Source: CAZHJK01 sp964533275 (lineage in GTDB: Bacteria; Bacillota; Clostridia; Eubacteriales; Garciellaceae). From it: 7,392 nucleotides of DNA. The position numbers were made by a program, and so were the translations under genes. The notes beneath the pieces are model-generated. The model was given only the letters and a program-made list of their open reading frames with translations. It was not told the origin of the DNA and did not search any database. Of this stretch, positions 1 to 5,173 are shown in pieces. Location: contig CAZHJK010000048.1 of assembly GCA_964533275.1 (NCBI GenBank), forward strand, positions 1 to 7,392, given 5' to 3'. Each line of letters opens with the position of its first letter. Position 1 is the first letter of the stretch.

Positions 1-50
1 TTAGCATTAGGATATCTCAATTAAAAATTGAAATAAAGAATAAAAAATAA

Positions 51-88
51 ATATGCTTAGACCATAAAAAAATTAGGTCTAAACATAT
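51..88. other. 13-bp inverted repeat upstream of the DUF4446 gene
   Basis: Bases 51-63 pair with 76-88 in a 13-position stem with one mismatch (position 56 against 83), around a 12-base A-rich loop. It lies just before the ribosome binding site at 94-99. On the + strand no run of T follows the stem. On the minus strand the stem is followed by a T-rich stretch, so it would look more like a terminator for leftward transcription. It could instead be an operator, a processing site or an mRNA-stabilising hairpin. The pairing is seen directly; the role is open. Confidence 0.55.
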
Positions 89-106
89 TATACGAGGAGA
101 TTGAAG

Positions 107-613
107 ATGGAACAAATTTTGGATTTAGTGGAACAATATCAAGTATGGATTATTTTTGGAGTGGCATTATTTTCTTTATTACTACTAATTTTCATTATTA
201 TTCAAGGAATAGTAATAGGAAAATGGAAAAAGAAATACTATAATATTATGGGAGGAAAGGATTATAAATCGCTGGAGGATATGCTTGTTGAACATAATGT
301 AAAAGTTGGCAAAATCCTTGATAATGTAGAGGGTATAGTAGACAAACAGAAGATTGCAGATAAAAAATTAGAAAATTGTGTTCAAAGGGTTGGAGTTGTT
401 CGATATAATGCTTTTAATGATATGGGCAGTGATTTAAGTTATTCTGTCGCATTTTTAAATGCAAAAAATAATGGAGTTATAATGAGCGGTATATTTGGAA
501 GGGATTTCTGTAATACCTATACAAAACCTATCGAAAATGGAGAATCGACCTATAAACTTACTGCAGAAGAAGTTCTAGCTTTGGATAGGGCAAAAAAGAG
601 CAATATAATATAG
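107..613 (+). CDS. DUF4446 family single-pass membrane protein
   Basis: This 168-residue protein has one strong hydrophobic segment at about residues 13-37, followed by a basic stretch (KWKKKYY), so the bulk should lie in the cytoplasm. A helical, charged region at about 50-95 is followed by the family signature VGVVRYNAFNDMGSDLSYSV at about 95-114 and a C-terminal domain to 168. This is the DUF4446 pattern. The family has no established function; in Clostridia it often follows parB near the origin (general knowledge, the neighbour is not in this window). I start it at ATG 107 because GAGGAG at 94-99 sits 7 bases upstream. An in-frame TTG at 101 would leave almost no spacer. The lipid kinase gene begins 16 bases after the stop, so the two are probably cotranscribed. 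Confidence 0.85.
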   Translation: MEQILDLVEQYQVWIIFGVALFSLLLLIFIIIQGIVIGKWKKKYYNIMGGKDYKSLEDMLVEHNVKVGKILDNVEGIVDKQKIADKKLENCVQRVGVVRYNAFNDMGSDLSYSVAFLNAKNNGVIMSGIFGRDFCNTYTKPIENGESTYKLTAEEVLALDRAKKSNII

Positions 614-629
614 TAAGTAGGGGGAAACT

Positions 630-1535
630 ATGGGAATATATTTTATTGTTAATCCAATAGCTGGAAAGGGACGAACAAGGGTATTTGCTAAAGAGATAGA
701 AAGACAACTTAATAAAAGAAATGTAAAGTATAAAATTATGTATACTGAGTATCCTGGTCATGCAATTAATCTAGCTTCTGAAGTTAATGAAGAAGAATTT
801 TCTAAGGTTGTGTCAGTAGGTGGCGATGGTACATTAAATGAAATACTCAACGGTTTAAATCTTAAAAAAATGAGTTTGGGAATAATACCTGCAGGTACGG
901 GGAATGACTTTATAAAATGTGTTGGTATTCCCACGGATGAAATAGAAGCGCTAGAAGTAGTTTTAAATGGAGTAGAAAAAACAATAGATTTAGGACTTAT
1001 TAACGATAAAAGATTTATAAATGTAGCTGGTTTTGGTTTAGACGTTGAAGTGCTTAGGGAAACGATTAAGTTTAAAAGAATAATTAAAGGGAAATTGGCA
1101 TATGTTTTGGGAGTAGTAAAGGCATTAATTACATTTAAGTCCTTAAAATTTCAAATCTTAATAGATGGGGTAGAATATAGTCAAGAGGCTATGATTTGTG
1201 CTATTGGGAATGGTCAATATTTTGGTGGGGGTATGAAGATACTACCCACAGCAGAGTTAGATGATGGGCTTTTCGATATATGTATCGTAAAAAAAATGGC
1301 TAAAATAAAGCTGCTATATCATTTTCCTAAGGTTTTTAAGGGTACACATAAGGAATTACCTTGGATAAGCTATTTAAGAGGAAAAAACATTAAATTACTC
1401 ACAAAGGAATCAATCTCAATAAATTCAGATGGAGAAATCAGCCAGAAGGATTTTCCTGAATTTAAAATTCTTAATAAAAGTATAAAGATTATAGTTCCTA
1501 AGGACCTAAAACAGTCTTTAGCCGTTGAAGAATGA
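630..1535 (+). CDS. YegS/DagK-family lipid kinase (probable diacylglycerol kinase)
   Basis: The 301-residue length is typical of soluble bacterial diacylglycerol-kinase-like enzymes, which use ATP to phosphorylate diacylglycerol or a related lipid at the membrane surface. The catalytic-domain motifs appear in order: NPIAGKGR at 8-15, GGDGTLNE at 64-71 (nucleotide-binding and catalytic loop), and PAGTGNDF at 87-94. The C-terminal beta domain carries LPTAELDDGLFD at 205-216 and SDGE at 266-269. These hold the acidic residues expected to match the Asp and Glu essential in Staphylococcus DgkB. No signal peptide or membrane helix is seen. The start ATG follows GTAGGGGG at 618-624. It lies 16 bases after the DUF4446 gene and probably shares its transcript. 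The family is certain. The exact lipid (diacylglycerol or another phospholipid precursor) cannot be read from sequence, so I give no symbol. Confidence 0.93.
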   Translation: MGIYFIVNPIAGKGRTRVFAKEIERQLNKRNVKYKIMYTEYPGHAINLASEVNEEEFSKVVSVGGDGTLNEILNGLNLKKMSLGIIPAGTGNDFIKCVGIPTDEIEALEVVLNGVEKTIDLGLINDKRFINVAGFGLDVEVLRETIKFKRIIKGKLAYVLGVVKALITFKSLKFQILIDGVEYSQEAMICAIGNGQYFGGGMKILPTAELDDGLFDICIVKKMAKIKLLYHFPKVFKGTHKELPWISYLRGKNIKLLTKESISINSDGEISQKDFPEFKILNKSIKIIVPKDLKQSLAVEE

Positions 1536-1576
1536 AAATATGAACATATATAGATCACAATAGTAATTTACAATAA

Positions 1577-1605
1577 TGTATAAATACTAATCTACTGCTT
1601 ATAAT
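1577..1605 (+). promoter_or_regulatory. Possible promoter for the UPF0180 gene
   Basis: A perfect TATAAT lies at 1600-1605. A poor -35 match (TGTATA, 1577-1582) sits 17 bases upstream. Transcription would start near 1611, only a few bases before the ribosome binding site. The -10 match is visible, but such hexamers are common by chance in AT-rich spacers. Confidence 0.3.
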
Positions 1606-1629
1606 AAAGCTAATGGAGGTGATAGCTTT
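1606..1629 (+). promoter_or_regulatory. Inverted repeat framing the ribosome binding site of the UPF0180 gene
   Basis: AAAGCTA at 1606-1612 pairs perfectly with TAGCTTT at 1623-1629. This leaves ATGGAGGTGA (1613-1622) as a 10-base loop that presents the GGAGG Shine-Dalgarno core. The first two bases of the TTG start codon at 1628 fall in the stem. It may tune initiation on read-through transcripts from the lipid kinase gene. A transcript starting from the -10 box at 1600-1605 would lack part of the 5' arm. Confidence 0.4.
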
Positions 1630-1912
1630 GATTGTAGCAGTAGAGAGAAGTTTGCATCATATCAAAGATGGATTAGAGGAAATGGGCTATGATATTGTAG
1701 ATTTAGAGGAGAATGCATCCTCGGATGCTATTGTCTATTATAGAGATGGTCAAGATCATAGAAGTGAAGAAATGTCGCATAATTCATTTTCAAGTGGAGC
1801 AAGTGCAGTAAATGGAACATTTCTAGTAAATGCCTATGATAAAAGCATTGATGAAATAGACCAAATACTTAAAAAAAGAAGTTATTCACCCTTGTTTACA
1901 GGATTTGAATAA
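1628..1912 (+). CDS. ykuS: UPF0180 / YkuS-like small protein
   Basis: This 94-residue soluble protein resembles the UPF0180 family (B. subtilis YkuS). It opens with a short strand and the pattern AVERSLHHIKDGLEEMGYDIVDLE (quoted in parts: AVERSLHHIKDGLEE then MGYDIVDLE). The middle has DAIVYYRDGQDHR, and the end has TFLVNAYDKSIDEIDQILKK, matching the family's conserved VNA-...-I-Q-L ending. The extra tail SYSPLFTGFE goes a little past the usual end. The function of the family is not established. I start at TTG 1628, because GGAGG at 1615-1619 sits 8 bases upstream. An ATG at 1613 in the same frame lies inside the ribosome binding site and cannot be the start. A hairpin terminator follows 23 bases after the stop, so this gene ends the first rightward unit. 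Confidence 0.8.
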   Translation: MIVAVERSLHHIKDGLEEMGYDIVDLEENASSDAIVYYRDGQDHRSEEMSHNSFSSGASAVNGTFLVNAYDKSIDEIDQILKKRSYSPLFTGFE

Positions 1913-1935
1913 ATAAGTATATAATAATGTATTTC

Positions 1936-1970
1936 AGCAGACCAATTCTTGGTCTGCTTTCTGTATCTTT
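1936..1970 (+). terminator. Rho-independent terminator after the UPF0180 gene
   Basis: AGCAGACCA (1936-1944) and TGGTCTGCT (1950-1958) form a perfect 9-bp stem with a 5-base loop, followed by the T-rich tail TTCTGTATCTTT. It lies between the rightward UPF0180 gene and a leftward small gene whose stop codon is at 1986-1988. It may serve both, although the minus-strand flank is less T-rich. Confidence 0.8.
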
Positions 1971-1985
1971 GCAAGTTTTTTTCTA

Positions 1986-2165
1986 TTATCTTCTATGTTT
2001 AAAGGCACCACCTATTAAACCGATAAAAGCAAAAATAGTATAATACCCTGAAATTCCTATTTCTTTACCAAACAATTCAGTTATTCCCTCTATAAGTAAT
2101 TTATCTATTTGAAACATTGTTAAAAACCAAGCGGCTGCTAGACCTACAATAACTCCAAATAACAT
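1986..2165 (-). CDS. Small hydrophobic two-helix membrane protein, 59 residues
   Basis: Reading leftward from ATG at 2165-2163 gives an uninterrupted 59-codon frame ending in TAA at 1988-1986. It starts MLFGVIVGLAAAWFLTMFQI and ends GLIGGAFKHRR. Two hydrophobic segments, about residues 2-19 and 41-55, flank a short amphipathic link (DKLLIEGITELFGKEIG). The KHRR tail suggests the C terminus stays in the cytoplasm. The second helix is rich in glycine (GLIGG), which favours helix packing. A strong GGGAGG ribosome binding site (complement of 2173-2178) sits 7 bases before the ATG, and an extended -10 promoter lies further upstream. I do not recognise a family. A toxin-like or respiratory accessory peptide is conceivable, but nothing shows it. 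Promoter, ribosome binding site and clean frame together make it very likely a real gene. Confidence 0.72.
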   Translation of the reverse strand: MLFGVIVGLAAAWFLTMFQIDKLLIEGITELFGKEIGISGYYTIFAFIGLIGGAFKHRR

Positions 2166-2197
2166 GTGGAAACCTCCCTAAGTGAATTAATATTCTT

Positions 2198-2206
2198 ATT
2201 ATAGCA
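2198..2206 (-). promoter_or_regulatory. Extended -10 promoter for the 59-residue membrane protein
   Basis: On the minus strand the sequence reads TGCTATAAT (complement of 2206-2198), a perfect extended -10 element. The -35 region 17 bases upstream (TTTTCT) is weak, which is usual for extended -10 promoters. Transcription would start near 2191, giving a leader of about 25 bases that contains the ribosome binding site. Confidence 0.6.
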
Positions 2207-2453
2207 TACACTTTAAATATAGAAAATTTACTAATATAAAATAAAGTTAATTAAAAAATTAACAAAAAATAAAGGATTACTTAAATTAATATGGAATCTA
2301 ACTAATAAGGAAACCCTTACAACAAAACATATTATATAAGTAATTTTCTAAATATTTAAAAAATTAGGTTAGTATATTAAAAAATACTCATACAAATTAT
2401 TACTATAGTAAATAAACTAAAAAGGGGAATAAGAAAAATAGGGAGGTATTAAG

Positions 2454-3017
2454 ATGAAAAAAGTGTTAGTTTTATTATTTTTTCTAATTTTTACCGCTAC
2501 AATAGTAATTGGATGTGGGTCAAATAGGATAGGTCAAGCAGAAAATAGAGTAGAGGCAAAATACTTCATAGAAGAAGATGGCACAGAGGATTACTTAGAT
2601 GAGACTAATAAGGATGTAGTGGAAGTATTAGATCTAATCGAGGCCTATGAAAAGGTAGAAAATGAATATGACTATAAAACTGCAGATAAAACCCTTCGTT
2701 ATCCCTATGTTACGGATAATTTCAAAGAAATTAAAGAAACAGGAAGATGGGAGCAGGACATAAAAGAAGGAAAGATCTGTATGGAGTGGTGTGACTTTAA
2801 TATTGATTATATAAAATTTAATAAAACCCTCACCGAAGCCGAAGCAGAGTATTTTACCTGTTTTAAAGTTCTAGAGTGTGGCTGCATGGAGGAAAGTGGA
2901 TTTAAGGACGGAGCTACCTACTTAGCAAGAATCTGGATACAGGTTAAAAAGGTAGACGGACAGTGGAAAGTAGATGATTATTCATTTTCATCAAAAAATG
3001 CAGAAAGAATTGATTAG
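2454..3017 (+). CDS. Putative lipoprotein, cysteine-rich, unknown function
   Basis: This is a 187-residue precursor with a classic lipoprotein signal: MKK, a hydrophobic core at 4-19, and the lipobox VIGC at 18-21. Cleavage before Cys21 and lipid attachment should anchor it to the outer face of the membrane. The mature part is acidic. Helical residues 50-80 are followed by a region that ends in ARIWIQVKKVDGQWKVDDYS (158-177). That strand pattern is typical of NTF2-like or DUF4829-like lipoprotein domains, though I cannot assign it firmly. Five further cysteines (109, 113, 136, 142, 144) cluster in the middle, including CxxxC and CGC. They suggest disulfides or metal binding. GGGAGG at 2441-2446 precedes the ATG by 7 bases. 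The gene stands alone between a divergent small gene and the convergent yyaC. The upstream 240 bases are very AT-rich, with no clear promoter. Confidence 0.8.
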   Translation: MKKVLVLLFFLIFTATIVIGCGSNRIGQAENRVEAKYFIEEDGTEDYLDETNKDVVEVLDLIEAYEKVENEYDYKTADKTLRYPYVTDNFKEIKETGRWEQDIKEGKICMEWCDFNIDYIKFNKTLTEAEAEYFTCFKVLECGCMEESGFKDGATYLARIWIQVKKVDGQWKVDDYSFSSKNAERID

Positions 3018-3069
3018 GGTAAAATATAGCGAAGCAAACCAATTTAAAATTGATATTTGGAGAAATTTT

Positions 3070-3160
3070 AAAGGAACCTGTTGTATGACATACTTCTACT
3101 TGTGGTAGTCAGTTGAGAAACTGTTTACATAAGAAGTAGGGGTTCAGTTCAGGTTCCTTT
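3070..3160. other. Long rod-like hairpin, 91 nt, with GAGA loop
   Basis: Three stems stack in line. The outer stem is AAAGGAACCTG (3070-3080) with CAGGTTCCTTT (3150-3160), a perfect 11 bp. The middle stem is 3092-3101 with 3134-3143, 10 pairs including two G-T wobbles. The tip is 3105-3114 with 3119-3128, with one T-T mismatch and one wobble, closed by CAGTT-GAGA-AACTG. GAGA is a GNRA-type tetraloop only when read on the + strand. The hairpin sits between the convergent lipoprotein gene and yyaC, where a bidirectional terminator would be expected. The flanks are only mildly T-rich and the hairpin is far longer than a terminator needs. It could be a structured RNA or a small palindromic repeat element. 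Confidence 0.65.
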
Positions 3161-3194
3161 AATGCGTCTTCACTGTATAGTTTATATCTTAGAT

Positions 3195-3815
3195 CTAGCA
3201 CTTATCTAAATGACTTATTGCAGAAGTACTGTTGATGTTTAAGCAATTGCTCATTAATATGAAATGTCTATGTAGACCTGCAACTATAATGTCTGTCAAT
3301 TTCATTACTACATTTAATCGCGTATTTTGTAGTATAGTATGTTCCATAAAGCCACCAGTATTTACAATACCTTTAATATGCATATCACCTACCAAGGGTA
3401 AAAGTTTATTTACGCCTGCACCGGGTTTTAAAGGACCAGGAGCAAGGTTAATGTATCCTATGGTATCAAGTTTTCCCAAACAGGCATCAAGGGCAATTAT
3501 AAAGGGATTTGGAATTTCATTTTTAATTCTATACATATTCTCCTCTAAATTTTTTGCATGGGTAGGATTTTCCAAAGTACCTATGATATGTATATTATTG
3601 TATTTATATTTATGTAGTCTATGACCAACAAGGGGTCCTAAACAATCCCCCGTAGAGCGATCAGAACCTATGCATAATAGGACAACATTTTCAGTGTTTT
3701 CAGGAAAAATATTAGAAAAGCAAAGATCAAAGCAATGATAAAAATTTAATATAGCATTATGATCTTCACTATTTATACTATATATATGGGCCTTTTTATT
3801 AAGAAATTGTTGCAT
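3195..3815 (-). CDS. yyaC: Spore protein YyaC (DUF1256, germination-protease-like fold)
   Basis: This 206-residue protein matches YyaC, the spore-former family related to the germination protease GPR and to hydrogenase-maturation proteases. Visible motifs are LLCIGSDRSTGDCLGPLVG (46-64), GTLENPTHAKNLEE (79-92), ALDACLGK (108-115), and GPLKPGAGVNKLLPLVGDMH with VNTGGFMEH (127-159). Asp52, Asp57 and Asp110 are candidates for the acidic centre shared with that fold. Proteolysis by YyaC itself is inferred, not established. The length equals the usual family length. The ATG (complement of 3815-3813) is preceded by AGGAGG (complement of 3827-3822) at good spacing. It is transcribed against both neighbours, so it is a single-gene unit. 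A sporulation sigma factor probably drives it, but I could not pick out a convincing promoter. The gene also lies near rpsF in B. subtilis. Confidence 0.92.
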   Translation of the reverse strand: MQQFLNKKAHIYSINSEDHNAILNFYHCFDLCFSNIFPENTENVVLLCIGSDRSTGDCLGPLVGHRLHKYKYNNIHIIGTLENPTHAKNLEENMYRIKNEIPNPFIIALDACLGKLDTIGYINLAPGPLKPGAGVNKLLPLVGDMHIKGIVNTGGFMEHTILQNTRLNVVMKLTDIIVAGLHRHFILMSNCLNINSTSAISHLDKC

Positions 3816-3928
3816 AGGAAACCTCCTTTCTATTTACATTATTTCCAAAGAAGGTATATTTAATTTATCCAATAAAAGGGAAATAATGGGATTAAACAAC
3901 AAGTTATCTTATTTATTAAATATAAATT

Positions 3929-3938
3929 ATGTTATAAT
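3929..3938 (+). promoter_or_regulatory. Extended -10 promoter for yedF
   Basis: ATGTTATAAT at 3929-3938 contains TATAAT (3933-3938) with a TG two bases upstream, a perfect extended -10. The -35 region is AT-rich and unconvincing. Transcription from about 3945 would give a 65-base leader before yedF, including a weak pairing of ATCAA with TTGAT. Confidence 0.55.
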
Positions 3939-4009
3939 TAAGAAAATCAAGTATATATTTTTGATCTATGGTATTAAGAAAATAATTAATCTGAATTAGG
4001 AGGAATATC

Positions 4010-4603
4010 ATGGAGGTTAAAATAGATTGTAGAGGGCTGGATTGTCCCCAACCAGTGATTAATACAAAAAAGGCATTGGATAATTTAAAAGAAGGGACTA
4101 TTGTAACAATAGTTGATAATGAGGTGGCTAAAGAAAATGTAAGAAAGCTTGCTAATAAATTAAATGCAATAACAGAAATTCAGGAGAAATCAGGAGAATT
4201 TCATATAAGTATTACAAAGGGTCAGGTTCATAAAAATCAAGAGGCAATAGATAAACATCCTGGAAATGGTGAACTTGTAATCCTAATAGGAAATGATAAA
4301 ATGGGTGTAGGAGCTAATGAATTAGGGGATGTTCTTATTAAAGGGTATTTATACACCTTAACAGAAGTAGATCCTAAACCTAATAAGCTTATCTTTATAA
4401 ATAATGGGGTAAAGCTTAATTGCAAAGGATCAAATAGTATTGAAAATATAAAGAAATTAGAAGAAATGGGCGTAGAGATATTATCCTGTGGGACATGCTT
4501 AGATTATTATGGACTAAAGGATGAATTACAGGTAGGTAGTATATCAAACATGTACACCATAGCAGAGTCATTAAATCAAGCATCAAAGACAGTGGTATTA
4601 TGA
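4010..4603 (+). CDS. yedF: YedF-type protein: TusA-like plus DsrE-like domains, selenium-associated
   Basis: This is a 197-residue two-domain protein. Residues 1-70 form a TusA/SirA-like domain with the sulfur-carrier motif CPQP (Cys12-Pro15) and a preceding DCRGLD. Residues 88-197 form a DsrE-like domain with ELVILIGNDKMGVGANELGD and a CGTC motif at 160-163. The fusion matches the family annotated as selenium metabolism protein YedF, found in anaerobes that use SelD. Chalcogen (S or Se) transfer as persulfide or perselenide between Cys12 and the CxxC is inferred. All active positions here are cysteine codons, and no in-frame TGA occurs before the terminal one. AGGAGG at 3998-4003 precedes the ATG by 6 bases. 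Downstream, after a repeat-filled spacer, lies the DUF3343 gene, which often goes with yedF. The last base of the TGA stop is also the first base of a 27-bp repeat. Confidence 0.9.
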   Translation: MEVKIDCRGLDCPQPVINTKKALDNLKEGTIVTIVDNEVAKENVRKLANKLNAITEIQEKSGEFHISITKGQVHKNQEAIDKHPGNGELVILIGNDKMGVGANELGDVLIKGYLYTLTEVDPKPNKLIFINNGVKLNCKGSNSIENIKKLEEMGVEILSCGTCLDYYGLKDELQVGSISNMYTIAESLNQASKTVVL

Positions 4604-4629
4604 TGGGGAAAATATCTTCATATGCTCCT
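4603..4629 (+). repeat. 27-bp repeat, copy 1
   Basis: This is identical over 27 bases to 4738-4764, 135 bases away. It begins ATGGGGAAAATATCTTC and continues to TCCT. It starts on the last base of the yedF stop codon, so the element was inserted or has grown right up to the gene end. Confidence 0.9.
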
Positions 4630-4642
4630 CCACAAATGTCGC

Positions 4643-4681
4643 CTTTTTTCTAATTAGACAAACAGAGTACGGAGAAAAAAG
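4643..4681. repeat. Inner inverted repeat of the 4603-4717 element
   Basis: CTTTTTTCT at 4643-4651 pairs perfectly with AGAAAAAAG at 4673-4681 (9 bp, 21-base loop). It lies inside the larger inverted pair 4607-4623 / 4702-4717, so the whole unit is a nested palindrome. On the + strand the T-run could also help end yedF transcription. Confidence 0.6.
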
Positions 4682-4701
4682 ACTCCATTAAGTCGTCGCC
4701 C

Positions 4702-4717
4702 TATGAAATATTTTCCC
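4702..4717 (-). repeat. Inverted partial copy of the 27-bp repeat
   Basis: TATGAAATATTTTCCC is the reverse complement of the core of the 27-bp repeat apart from one missing base. It makes the unit 4607-4717 a palindrome with imperfect terminal arms, and gives the order arm, inverted arm, arm when the copy at 4738-4764 is included. Confidence 0.75.
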
Positions 4718-4737
4718 TTGGTAGTTGGATGCGTAAA

Positions 4738-4764
4738 ATGGGGAAAATATCTTCATATGCTCCT
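4738..4764 (+). repeat. 27-bp repeat, copy 2
   Basis: This is an exact duplicate of 4603-4629. The flanking bases differ on both sides, so the identity stops sharply. The second copy is followed directly by another stem-loop (4765-4820), not by a second inverted arm. Confidence 0.9.
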
Positions 4765-4820
4765 TTGGGAACAGGGAAGGGAAAGTCCCTGAAAGCATTA
4801 AATTCTTTAACTGTTCCTAA
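4765..4820. other. Stem-loop between yedF and DUF3343
   Basis: TTGGGAACAG (4765-4774) pairs with CTGTTCCTAA (4811-4820): 10 pairs, one of them G-T. Inside it AGGGA-AAG-TCCCT (4778-4790) forms a second small hairpin. The compact nested fold may be part of the repeat element or a leader structure for the DUF3343-mscS-DUF951 genes. No known riboswitch is recognised. Confidence 0.55.
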
Positions 4821-4836
4821 TAACTAAGATTTTACT

Positions 4837-4871
4837 GATAACTGATAACCGATAACTGATAACTGGTAACT
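4837..4871 (+). repeat. Five 7-bp tandem repeats (GATAACT)
   Basis: The units are GATAACT, GATAACC, GATAACT, GATAACT and GGTAACT, directly adjoining over 35 bases, with a partial unit just before. They end 25 bases before the DUF3343 start codon. Copy number in such arrays usually varies by slippage. A unit of 7 is not a multiple of three, and the array is noncoding here. Confidence 0.9.
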
Positions 4872-4895
4872 AAGCGACTAGAAAGGATAATGTTT

Positions 4896-5171
4896 ATGGA
4901 GGAGAATTTCTATATCATAGCTTTTAATTCAACTCAACATGCGATTTCTACCGAGCAATTGTTAAAGGGTGAGGGTAAAGAAATAATGATGATTCCAACC
5001 CCTAGGGAAATTACCAGTAGTTGTGGACTTTCCCTGCGCTTTAATGGAAATGATATAGATTTTGTACTTAATATATTAACAAATAATCATATATCATTTT
5101 ATGGTATTTATAGTGTGGAATTTGGGCAGAAGGGAAAAACAATCAGAGAAATAACTAAGGGGGATATATAA
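4896..5171 (+). CDS. DUF3343 protein, putative Se/S carrier
   Basis: This 91-residue soluble protein has the DUF3343 signature PTPREITSSCGLSLRF at 34-49, with the single conserved Cys43, after an opening ENFYIIAFNSTQHAISTEQLL. The family is described as a putative selenium/sulfur carrier and often occurs beside yedF or cysteine desulfurase genes. Cys43 would be the acceptor. The role is predicted, not proven. I prefer ATG 4896 over ATG 4890: AAAGG at 4883-4886 lies 9 bases before 4896 but only 3 before 4890. The longer form would add just two residues. The MscS gene starts 2 bases after its stop, implying translational coupling. A 292-base repeat-rich spacer separates it from yedF, so the two may be one transcript interrupted by inserted repeats, or separate units. 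Confidence 0.85.
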   Translation: MEENFYIIAFNSTQHAISTEQLLKGEGKEIMMIPTPREITSSCGLSLRFNGNDIDFVLNILTNNHISFYGIYSVEFGQKGKTIREITKGDI

Positions 5172-5173
5172 AG

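Noticed and set aside
1..50. End of an upstream gene, possibly parB
   Set aside because: Short open stretches end in TAA at 22-24 (frame 1) and 48-50 (frame 3), but neither peptide (LALGYLN or SIRISQLKIEIKNKK) is recognisable as a ParB C terminus, so no partial gene is called.
558..761. Leftward frame of 67 codons
   Set aside because: It overlaps the DUF4446 end and the lipid kinase start antisense, has no ribosome binding site, and its product looks like AT-rich noise.
1370..1558. Leftward frame of 62 codons opposite the lipid kinase
   Set aside because: It is mostly antisense to a confidently identified gene, with no ribosome binding site or family resemblance.
2246..2263. GTTAATT / AATTAAC inverted repeat as an operator or terminator
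   Set aside because: A 7-bp all-AT-rich palindrome with a 4-base loop is expected by chance in this very AT-rich spacer, and nothing ties it to either flanking gene.
2381..2409. Promoter for the lipoprotein gene with -10 TATAGT at 2404-2409
   Set aside because: There is no acceptable -35 or TG extension, and similar hexamers are scattered through the spacer.
3232..3624. Rightward frame of 130 codons opposite yyaC
   Set aside because: The yyaC motifs and AGGAGG site are clear on the other strand; this frame is its antisense shadow.
4601..4603. TGA at the yedF end read as selenocysteine
   Set aside because: The YedF family normally ends here, the downstream frame is unconserved and stops 17 codons later, and no SECIS-like hairpin adjoins it in a convincing way.
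4603..4871. CRISPR array
   Set aside because: There are only two long direct copies at one spacing, with an inverted copy between them, and the 7-bp array has no spacers; no cas genes are present.
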